DNA of 58,605 bases from JAVZYK01 sp049699715 (lineage in GTDB: Archaea > Nanobdellota > Nanobdellia > Pacearchaeales > UBA284). Under the pieces are notes generated by a model, which saw only the letters and a program-made list of their open reading frames with translations, was not told the DNA's origin and ran no database searches. Positions 52,961 to 58,605 of the stretch are shown one piece after another. Every line of letters starts with the position of its first letter. The stretch's first letter is position 1. A program made the translations under genes and the position numbers. The stretch is from positions 1 through 58,605 of the forward strand of contig JBNAVB010000003.1 in assembly GCA_049699715.1 (NCBI GenBank), written 5' to 3'.

Positions 52961-53296
52961 ATGCCAAGGATATCAGCGACAAAAGAGAACAAGATAAAAG
53001 AGGCCATACTGCATCTGTTATTCGAGCAGTCGCCCAAGTCGCTATTCACTTATCATATCGCTCGAGAACTTGCTAGAGATGAAGAATACATCAAGAAACT
53101 TATGCAAGAGCTCGAAGCCAAAAATATGGTAGCTGGCGTCCGCAAGAATAGCAATGGCAAAGATTACAGCAGAAGGATCAGATGGCGCCTTTCATCTCAA
53201 ACTTATGACGCTTACAAGAAGCTTAATACCAATTTTAACACTAATTATCCAAGCCAGTCGAGTACAATTCAACCAGAACAGTCGCCGCAATCTTAG
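52961..53296 (+). CDS. Small winged-helix DNA-binding protein
   Basis: This 111-residue protein has a winged-helix N-terminal domain (about 1-75: KIKEAILHLLFEQSPKSLFTYHIARELARDEEYIKKLMQELEAKNMV ... YSRRIRWRLS). A Ser/Asn/Gln-rich tail follows. Such proteins act as transcription regulators or plasmid partition factors. The ATG at 52961 fits the shared palindromic TATA box; an upstream start would lie outside the leaderless pattern. It precedes a larger coiled-coil/winged-helix gene by 45 nt. Confidence 0.7.
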   Translation: MPRISATKENKIKEAILHLLFEQSPKSLFTYHIARELARDEEYIKKLMQELEAKNMVAGVRKNSNGKDYSRRIRWRLSSQTYDAYKKLNTNFNTNYPSQSSTIQPEQSPQS

Positions 53297-53341
53297 TTTA
53301 AATTCCAAACAACAAATGGGCTAGGAAAACTGTTGTCTAAA

Positions 53342-54145
53342 ATGGGCTTTTTTAATAAAAACAAAGACAAAAGAATTGAGCTTTCTTTCCAGAAGATGAA
53401 ATCCGATGTTCTCAACCTCCAACAAGAAATTACTATCCTAAAGCAAGAGATTCAGGAAATAAACTCCAATTTTAACGCATTTCTTGGCCAGTTCAAGCAG
53501 GTTTTACACTCCAACAGATATCCAGCACACATCCAACACAAGAAACCTATTCCAACACATAATTCACAGAATCAGGCAATAAATCAGCCATATTTCCATA
53601 GTTCCATAGGAAATAAAGGGGTTCCAACAGACAGTCAACAGACAGTCAACAGACAACCCAACACATTAAAACGAATTTCTTTTTACAACAAGAATCTTTC
53701 CTATATACCTCTAGATTCTTCTGATCTAAGAAATCCTAATCTAAGAAAGATTCCTGGAGAGACTCCTATCAAAAATACACAGACTCCCCTTCAGGTTCAA
53801 GATCATAACAAAGATCAGATTGACATGCCGCAACTATCGAATATAGTTTCGAACATGAAGCAAGAGCTCCAAGAGAAGTTCAAAAAACTAACAAAACAGG
53901 AGTTCTTTGTTTTTTCAGTGTTGTATTCTCTTGAAGAAGAAAAAAGCAAAGTTACTTATAGGGACATAGCTTTAAGAGCCAAACTCGCCGAAAGTTCTGT
54001 TAGAGACTATGTCTCAAGGCTCGAATACAAGGGAATTCCATTAGTGAAAGAGCGTATAAATAATAAGGTTGTATCACTAAAGATATCACCTGAGCTTAGG
54101 AATATTGTGACTTTAGACTCGCTCTCGAAGCTGGTTAGATTCTAG
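53342..54145 (+). CDS. Coiled-coil plus winged-helix protein, paralogue 1
   Basis: This 267-residue protein begins MGFFNKNKDKR, then a coiled coil (about 10-55), a Gln/Asn/Pro-rich linker with a 12-bp tandem DNA repeat (near 53630), and a C-terminal winged helix (LTKQEFFVFSVLYSL ... RDIALRAKLAESSVRDYVSRLEYKG). The same layout occurs in the protein at 54961-55590, which faces it across an 0.8-kb repeat-rich gap. Together they resemble plasmid replication or partition proteins. That role is inference; no known Rep motif is seen. Confidence 0.7.
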   Translation: MGFFNKNKDKRIELSFQKMKSDVLNLQQEITILKQEIQEINSNFNAFLGQFKQVLHSNRYPAHIQHKKPIPTHNSQNQAINQPYFHSSIGNKGVPTDSQQTVNRQPNTLKRISFYNKNLSYIPLDSSDLRNPNLRKIPGETPIKNTQTPLQVQDHNKDQIDMPQLSNIVSNMKQELQEKFKKLTKQEFFVFSVLYSLEEEKSKVTYRDIALRAKLAESSVRDYVSRLEYKGIPLVKERINNKVVSLKISPELRNIVTLDSLSKLVRF

Positions 54146-54201
54146 TGATTCTAGTAACTTACATATGATGGCCTTAGAAACTCTCTTTCTAAAAACCTAT
54201 A

Positions 54202-54228
54202 AGCAGCTATAGCCAATTTATAGCTGCT
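54202..54228 (+). promoter_or_regulatory. 10-bp stem-loop upstream of the IS110 remnant
   Basis: AGCAGCTATA pairs perfectly with TATAGCTGCT around a 7-nt loop. It lies 24 nt before ATG 54252, which has an AAGGAGGT ribosome binding site. The IS200-type tnpA at 58104 has a similar stem-loop (58025-58047) followed by GGAGGTGTAAAATG. Confidence 0.5.
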
Positions 54229-54251
54229 AAATTAAATTGAAAGGAGGTAAA

Positions 54252-54338
54252 ATGCAATTAGGAGAAGAAACTTTTATTGGCTTAGACACACATAAAGAAA
54301 AGATAAGAAGTTGCTCAGCAATTTCCCTTGCAAACTAA
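54252..54338 (+). pseudogene. IS110-family transposase N-terminal remnant
   Basis: The 28-residue product starts MQLGEETFIGLDTHKEKI and then stops. The FIGLDTHKEKI stretch matches the N-terminus of IS110-family DEDD transposases (usual form IGxDxHK). Nothing of the remaining roughly 300 residues follows. A strong GGAGGT site precedes it, so the peptide might still be made. It marks past insertion of an IS110-type element. Confidence 0.6.
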
Positions 54339-54960
54339 TAAAAATTTTAAAATAAAATTCTTGTGAAGGGTAGTTCTGTTAAGCCGATGACGAAGAAAAA
54401 ATGTCACAATAAAGAAAACGAACTTTTTTATTAAAATCTCAACGATAAATTTGTTCTCACCTTATAAGTTAGTATAACCCTCTTAATTGCTGTAATAAAG
54501 AAAGAGAGTTTATTCTAAGGGATGCCTTTTATTCCGTTTATACCATCCAAACTTTATTTTGGTTGTTCGGTTTACCGATTTAATTTTATTATATTCCTAG
54601 CTAAGAAACAATTCATTCAAATTATTTGGATTTAAGGCTTAAATATTGTTTTTAAAAAATCCTATAAAGCCCACTAGATACCTTTTTTCAATCATGAACT
54701 CACTTTGCCCTAAACTCAACTAGTTTCGATTTTCTCTTTTTTTCTTAGTTTTTTGAAACTTTTTTAGATCCTCACTTAAAGTTCGTTTTAATATGATAAC
54801 AAACTCTCACTTTTCCATCTTTTAAGGACTTTTTTATTCGGTTTGTAATACCCTTTTCCTCTCTTTTTCTTTTTTTACTCTTTTTTTGTAGTTTTTCTCT
54901 AGACTCTACATGTCTTAACTCTCACTTCTTCTGTTTTATTATTCGGTTTATTACTTCCCT

Positions 54961-55590
54961 TTACTTGCCCCATTCCCATCCTTCTGGCTTCCGGCTAGCC
55001 ATTTTTTTACTTTCGACTTTCATCTTTTTGAGCAGAATCCCCTTCAGTTTCTCATCAACATAATATCTCTTTTTCCCACTTTTTTCAATAAACTCACTTA
55101 TCCAGCTTTCATTCTTTTGTTTTATGTTGTTGATTTGACTTCTCACAGTTGACCTGTCCTTTGCGAGTAAAACTGCTATGTCTTCGCAGCTTAATTTCTG
55201 TTCAGAGTTCAACAAAATCCATAAAATAACCTTCTCCTGTTGTGTCAAACCTCTTAAAAATGCTGTTTGGACAGCTGTGTAGACAGGTGTTTGGACACCT
55301 TCCACACGTGTGTGTTTATCCACAGCTGTGGAATTCTGCCTAAAAACACGCGAGGCAACCCGCGTATCAAAGAATGAAATGAACTGTTTTATTCCGTCGA
55401 TATCCTGTTTAATTTCCATAATTTCATTGTAAATTCTTTGGATTTGATCTTCGTGCGAGCTGTCTTTGGCACTTAAATGTTTTATCCACGCTGAAATTTT
55501 GGAAATATCTTGCTTGACTGACTCAAAAGAATGAGCGATTTTCTCATCATCGTGCTCTTTTTTCTTTCTCCCGAACCAGAGAAAACCCAT
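54961..55590 (-). CDS. Coiled-coil plus winged-helix protein, paralogue 2
   Basis: This 209-residue protein begins MGFLWFGRKKKE, has a coiled coil (about 15-75), and a C-terminal winged helix (LTQQEKVILWILLNSEQKLSCEDIAVLLAKDRSTVRSQINNI). The order and the LTxQE start of the winged helix match the protein at 53342-54145. It is convergent with that protein across the repeat-rich gap. The basic tail (KKMKVESKKMASRK) may bind DNA. The gene is on the opposite strand, so the pair did not arise by simple tandem duplication. Confidence 0.7.
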   Translation of the reverse strand: MGFLWFGRKKKEHDDEKIAHSFESVKQDISKISAWIKHLSAKDSSHEDQIQRIYNEIMEIKQDIDGIKQFISFFDTRVASRVFRQNSTAVDKHTRVEGVQTPVYTAVQTAFLRGLTQQEKVILWILLNSEQKLSCEDIAVLLAKDRSTVRSQINNIKQKNESWISEFIEKSGKKRYYVDEKLKGILLKKMKVESKKMASRKPEGWEWGK

Positions 55591-55705
55591 AATAATTTCA
55601 GCAAAACTCCGCTTTTAAATCTTTCGCAAAAAAACGCGAGATTTATAAATAAACAAGAACTTTTAAGCATAAATAACCTAAAATTTTGATAAAATTCCAA
55701 CAAAA

Positions 55706-55987
55706 ATGCCAAAAAAGCCGGGAAATGTTTTAGCCGAAAAAGCAAAGGAAAAAGCCAAAGATTTCGCAGCCAGGGTCAGAGATAAAATAGCTGTTGCAAT
55801 AGGCGCAGCTTTTGGATTAGTTATTGCTCTAGCATGGAACTCTGCGATTCAAGAAGGCGTTAACAATCTAATGACTTATTTAGGGATTGTCGGCACAACA
55901 TATATCTATAAACTAATTGCTGCTGTGGTTGTGACAATAATTGCCGTGATGGGGATCATTATAGTCTCAAGATGGGCTGAAAAGTGA
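55706..55987 (+). CDS. DUF5654-like small membrane protein 1
   Basis: This 93-residue protein has a basic, helical N-terminus (KKPGNVLAEKAKEKAKDFAARVRDKI) and two membrane helices (about 28-48 and 65-88) with the AWNSAIQ motif between them. This matches the small DUF5654 family common in DPANN and other archaea. The function is unknown. A second member lies 88 nt downstream, likely from a tandem duplication. Confidence 0.75.
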   Translation: MPKKPGNVLAEKAKEKAKDFAARVRDKIAVAIGAAFGLVIALAWNSAIQEGVNNLMTYLGIVGTTYIYKLIAAVVVTIIAVMGIIIVSRWAEK

Positions 55988-56075
55988 AAAAAGCACAAAA
56001 ATACTAAAATAAAACAAAAAGCTTAAAACTTTCAAGCGAAATAGCATAAGTTTTAGCATGAATAAAAACTAAAAA

Positions 56076-56339
56076 ATGCCAAAAAACAAAGAGAAATCAA
56101 AAAAAGTAAAGCGTAGTTTCAGAAGAGAGTTCAAGAGACAAGTAAGAATGGCAGTTGCAGCAGCAATTGGTTTTATTATAGCTTTTAGTTGGAGAAACTT
56201 CGTTTATGACATGACAAAAACATGGCTAGAAAAAATAACTCCCTTAAGCGGAGCTTTTGAGAGTAGATTAGCCTCTGCTCTTTTCATAACAGTCATCGGA
56301 GTGATTCTCATACTTATCAGCTCTCGGCTTCTAAAATAA
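56076..56339 (+). CDS. DUF5654-like small membrane protein 2
   Basis: This 87-residue protein has the same layout as its upstream paralogue: a basic N-terminus (KKVKRSFRREFKRQVR), helix 1 (AVAAAIGFIIAFSW), a short loop with FVYDMTKTW, and helix 2 (ALFITVIGVILILISS). It is diverged in sequence. The pair probably forms a small membrane complex of unknown role. No RBS is evident; upstream sequence is AT-rich. Confidence 0.7.
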   Translation: MPKNKEKSKKVKRSFRREFKRQVRMAVAAAIGFIIAFSWRNFVYDMTKTWLEKITPLSGAFESRLASALFITVIGVILILISSRLLK

Positions 56340-56641
56340 TTGAGAAAATGTCAAAATTAGGGGTTTTAATCCTTCGGTTTCTTCTTTATATGCCCTCTTA
56401 TAGCAGTTATCAATAGATTTATGAAGCTTGCTATCACCAAAATCAAGAAAATCAGGCCAAAAATGCCCCAAACATGAGATATTCCCTCGCTTAAATATTT
56501 CTATCAAAATAGGATAACCTTCTGCGTGAGTGAAAATACCGTCGGAAACCAGGGAAAAACAGCTAAAAAGGGCCAAAACTTCGCACAAGATGCATTAAAC
56601 GAAATGATAAAATTTAAATAGAAGTTCGTTTTAATATTTCT
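56340..56641. other. Intergenic region with a doubtful minus-strand frame and promoter
   Basis: A minus-strand frame (56331-56588, 85 codons) contains the natural-looking stretch YPILIEIFKRGNISCLGHFWPDF, but has no start signals and may be a remnant. AATTTAAATAG (about 56609-56619) is the likely TATA box for the next plus-strand gene. The repeated 16-mer AAGTTCGTTTTAATAT follows it (56622-56637), in the leader or around the start of transcription. Confidence 0.4.
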
Positions 56642-56998
56642 ATGAAAAACAATAAATTTGAGCAAGCAGGTAAGGTTTTCAGAAGTCTAGTGAATGAAGC
56701 AAACAATACAAAAATAGGGGATTATGTCAGGGTTCCTAAAAATTCTGATGGACTTTTTGGCATAGCTGCTTTAGCAGTAGCTGCATTAAATGATCTCGGT
56801 GCAGAACGCATAGAACCATATGAAAAAGAACTATTTGGACCATTCAATTTAACTGTTTTGTGTAGTGCTAATATGATTTTGGCAAATTATTTTTTAAGAG
56901 ATATAACCCAATTTGATAGAGATGACTATGAAATGCTTGAGAGAGTATGTTACTCAGCTCAAATACTCTATGATAAAGGCATTATTCGTTGTTTTTAA
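56642..56998 (+). CDS. Hypothetical small helical protein
   Basis: This 118-residue protein is mostly helical and acidic to neutral, with no membrane segment. It contains GLFGIAALAVAALNDLGAERIEPYEKELFGP near the middle and three cysteines. A TATA box and the repeated 16-mer AAGTTCGTTTTAATAT lie directly upstream. That 16-mer is also in the repeat-rich gap at 54779, suggesting common control. No family is recognised. Confidence 0.6.
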   Translation: MKNNKFEQAGKVFRSLVNEANNTKIGDYVRVPKNSDGLFGIAALAVAALNDLGAERIEPYEKELFGPFNLTVLCSANMILANYFLRDITQFDRDDYEMLERVCYSAQILYDKGIIRCF

Positions 56999-57036
56999 TA
57001 AAAAGATAGCGAAAACAGTAAAAAGAAGTGGAAAAA

Positions 57037-57852
57037 ATGAAAAAAGAGGAATTTCTTGAAAAACTTGAAACCGAGCTAAAGCTAATAAAAAAATCTCCCT
57101 TGACAATTCGTAATTACAAATACTTTAATTCAAAATTATTAGATTCTGTAAACAAAGAGCCAGATGCTTTAACAGAAGGCGATATCAAAAAGTTTTTAGC
57201 AGCAATGGCAGACAAAGCCTCTAGCTCAATGATTCTTGCTTTAGCAGCTATAAGATTTGCAAGTTCCAAGATTTTGGGCAAGGATTTAACACTCAATATA
57301 GAAAGGCCAAAAAAAGAAAAAACCCTGCCAAGCGTTCTAAGCAAGGATGAAATCAAAGCCCTAATCGAGTCAGCAGAAACAAAGAAATCAAGGCTAATAA
57401 TTCAGTTTCTTTATAGTACAGGATTAAGAGTTTCAGAATTAGTTAATTTGAAAGTCCAAGATCTCAATCTTGCAGAAAAAACAGGCATAGTTAGGCAAGG
57501 AAAAGGCAAGAAAGACCGAATGTTTACATTATCAGAAAAATCAATAAGTGATATTCAGGCTTATCTCAATGAACACCCCCAAAATACATATCTTTTCTCA
57601 GAAACTGAGCCCCTCACAACCCGCAACATACAAAAAATAATCAAACATACAGCAAAAAAAGCTCAAATCCAGAAGAAAGTTACCCCCCACACTCTAAGAC
57701 ATAGCTATGCAACGCATTTGTTAGAATCAGGCACAGATATCAGGGTAATCCAGACATTATTAGGCCACGAAAATCTCAACACAACTCAAATCTACACCCA
57801 TGTCAGCACAGAAGAGCTGAAGAAAGTCAAGAATCCTTTAGACGAATTGTAA
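57037..57852 (+). CDS. xerA: XerA-type tyrosine recombinase
   Basis: This 271-residue recombinase has the full catalytic set: R in STGLRVSEL (about 131), K in GKGKKDR (about 156), H-x-x-R in HTLRHSYATH (about 218-222), H in LLGHENL (about 241) and the nucleophile Tyr in QIYTHVS (about 252). An N-terminal SAM-like DNA-binding domain precedes it. It may resolve chromosome dimers at a dif site or integrate an element. A GTG at 57028 is an alternative start. Its accessory surroundings favour a mobile-element role, but chromosomal XerA looks the same. Confidence 0.92.
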   Translation: MKKEEFLEKLETELKLIKKSPLTIRNYKYFNSKLLDSVNKEPDALTEGDIKKFLAAMADKASSSMILALAAIRFASSKILGKDLTLNIERPKKEKTLPSVLSKDEIKALIESAETKKSRLIIQFLYSTGLRVSELVNLKVQDLNLAEKTGIVRQGKGKKDRMFTLSEKSISDIQAYLNEHPQNTYLFSETEPLTTRNIQKIIKHTAKKAQIQKKVTPHTLRHSYATHLLESGTDIRVIQTLLGHENLNTTQIYTHVSTEELKKVKNPLDEL

Positions 57853-57853
57853 A

Positions 57854-57940
57854 ATGGAAAAGAAAACAAGAAGAAACAAAAAACCGGAGATAAAAACCTT
57901 AATTTTTGACCACGGCAGAGTTTTCTCTAAAACAGATTAG
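57854..57940 (+). pseudogene. Truncated HAD-superfamily hydrolase (N-terminal remnant)
   Basis: The 28-residue product ends in IKTLIFDHGRVFSKTD and stop. This matches the first motif region of HAD phosphatases (form IxAVIFDxxGVLxDTD). The protein is cut off just before the left-end hairpin of the IS200-type element (57963-57983). The insertion probably broke the gene. It begins 2 nt after the xerA stop. Confidence 0.55.
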
Positions 57941-57945
57941 GCATA

Positions 57946-58548
57946 AATTTAAGCGAAGAATTCCACTAGTCTATGACTAGTGGTAAAAGCAAAAGCTTTT
58001 TCTTCTTTGCATAATTATTATGAAAGTAGCTTTGATGCTAAGCTACTGAAAGCACCCAATTAGCTGTAGCTTTCTATCTTAATAAAATTTTCGGAGGTGT
58101 AAAATGTTAGCTAGAGCTAGCTCTTGTGTTGGAAGTTCATGGTGTCATGCTATGTTCAAAATAAAATACTGTCACCCAATTTTCGACGACGTTAGGGTAA
58201 GATTTTTTACTTACCTTAGGTTAAAAGAAATATCCGAGCGATATGATATGCCAATAAAAAAGGTAGGATTTAACTCGAATCGTGTGCATTTTCGCGTCGA
58301 TATAAAGTTGAGAAGCAAACCGGAAGTTGCGAAAATAATAAAAGGAATAACAGGAAAGAAAATTCTTGAGGCTTTTCCAGAAATAAAGAAAAAATATTTC
58401 TGGGGAAGTGGCTTTTGGAATCCCGCTTATTTGATGGATAACATTGGCGGTGACGAGGGGGCTATAGATAATTATATTGCTTCTCAGAAATATCCAATTA
58501 ATTGATTACGCCGCGATCATGCCACCGGTCACAGACCGGTGGTTCTTG
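57946..58548 (+). mobile_element. IS200/IS605-type insertion element
   Basis: A tnpA gene lies between two similar 9-bp hairpins. The left one (57963-57983) is CCACTAGTC-TAT-GACTAGTGG. The right one (58522-58542) is CCACCGGTC-ACA-GACCGGTGG. Both have CCAC..GTC and GAC..GTGG with a 3-nt loop, as TnpA recognition hairpins do. There is no tnpB. The exact ends are not resolved; the truncated HAD gene lies against the left side. The hairpins differ from those of the leader/IS-end repeats. Confidence 0.72.
58104..58505 (+). CDS. tnpA: IS200/IS605-family TnpA (Y1 transposase), altered HUH motif
   Basis: This 133-residue protein is close in length to TnpA enzymes that cut and rejoin single-stranded DNA at hairpin ends. 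The SSWCHAMFKIKYCHPIF start matches the family VGxSxxHxxxxxKYrxxxF form. The catalytic Tyr is in AIDNYIASQK near the C-terminus. The HUH motif reads RVH (NRVHFRV) instead of HVH, so one metal-binding histidine is lost. It may be inactive. A GGAGGTG site and a stem-loop (58025-58047) precede the ATG. Confidence 0.8.
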   Translation: MLARASSCVGSSWCHAMFKIKYCHPIFDDVRVRFFTYLRLKEISERYDMPIKKVGFNSNRVHFRVDIKLRSKPEVAKIIKGITGKKILEAFPEIKKKYFWGSGFWNPAYLMDNIGGDEGAIDNYIASQKYPIN

Positions 58549-58605
58549 ACAATTCTCTTTACATTTCTAGTTGAAAGAGGAAAAGAGCGAAGGAATATAG
58601 CATTC

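Larger units (their letters stand above)
54146..54960. other. Repeat-rich non-coding region between convergent paralogues
   Basis: This 815-bp gap has no intact gene and is pyrimidine-rich on the plus strand in its second half. TTATTCGGTTT-like motifs occur at about 54834 and 54940, with variants near 54531 and 54564. AACTCTCACTT occurs with them at about 54801 and 54917, giving a loose tandem unit of about 110 bp. AAGTTCGTTTTAATAT (54779-54794) is repeated at 56622-56637, with an inverted partial copy at 54415-54425. It may be an origin, a partition site or long 3' UTRs. Confidence 0.5.

Noticed and set aside
56331..56588. A minus-strand 85-codon frame with a protein-like stretch.
   Set aside because: It has no promoter or ribosome binding site and no recognised family. 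It is mentioned only as a possible remnant.
1..58605. CRISPR arrays.
   Set aside because: No regularly spaced short direct repeats with unique spacers were seen. The repeats at 54.8-54.95 kb are too few and too diverged.

Overview
The window reads as the chromosome of a small-genome archaeon, most likely a DPANN lineage of the Woesearchaeota/Pacearchaeota type. The evidence is gene content: archaeal RadA, RPA, Orc1/Cdc6, both subunits of DNA polymerase D, Spt5, SecE, aIF5A, L40e, stalk proteins L1/L10/L12, archaeal-type GlyRS and TyrRS, an archaeosortase, and a tRNA with an intron in the anticodon loop. The phylum is inferred from recognition only. The DNA is AT-rich. Many genes start about 25 nt downstream of a TATA box, so leaderless transcription seems common; genes inside operons often have GGAGG-type ribosome binding sites.

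Layout. 1-8.5 kb: two membrane-anchored proteins (the first with a pilin-like N-terminus), RPA, RadA, a Cas4/RecB-like nuclease, two coiled-coil proteins and a secretion/pilus ATPase. 8.8-18.3 kb: a degenerate site-2-protease homologue, spt5-OB lipoprotein-secE-ftsZ, an FKBP isomerase, aIF5A and L40e, an active-type site-2 protease, tRNA-Ala, and rpl1-rpl10-rpl12. 18.3-24.5 kb: envelope genes (archaeosortase, PAP2 phosphatase, dolichol-kinase-like enzyme), GlyRS, tRNA-Ala, a phosphoesterase and NDK. 24.5-37.5 kb: a HIT protein, a Hef-type helicase without its nuclease, cobalamin-dependent ribonucleotide reductase with a cobalamin adenosyltransferase, a separate XPF nuclease, ThpR, a half-size MFS protein, an arginase-family enzyme, an M16 protease, TyrRS, MgtC and TctA-like membrane proteins. 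37.5-44.6 kb: orc1-polB-polC next to a very AT-rich candidate replication origin. 44.6-52.9 kb: PRC-barrel protein, intron-containing tRNA-Ser, a LamG-like lipoprotein, phosphoesterase, a candidate structured RNA, an MqsA-type zinc-finger protein, Lhr helicase and a Tat-exported protein. 52.9-58.6 kb: accessory-looking DNA with two paralogous coiled-coil/winged-helix proteins facing an 0.8-kb repeat-rich gap, an IS110 remnant, two DUF5654-like proteins, a XerA-type recombinase, a truncated HAD gene and an IS200/IS605-type element.

The most unusual signal is a family of structured sequences (four copies: 1-44, 1417-1574, 8626-8799, and 49033-49198 on the minus strand). Three have their downstream end 7-9 nt before a gene start; the fourth is 9 nt before an ATG that opens a chain of overlapping mini-ORFs into its gene. 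Two copies share an exact 158-bp block. All carry a terminal hairpin with a conserved internal loop (TTCCT/TATCC) and compensatory changes in its stems. Three are followed by ATGTAATG, a start-stop codon pair overlapping the next start. They resemble ends of IS200/IS605 elements, but their positions suggest recruitment as 5' leader elements. Second in interest are a GC-richer structured RNA candidate at 48195-48432 and the paralogue-flanked repeat region at 54146-54960, which shares a 15-mer with the candidate origin beside orc1.
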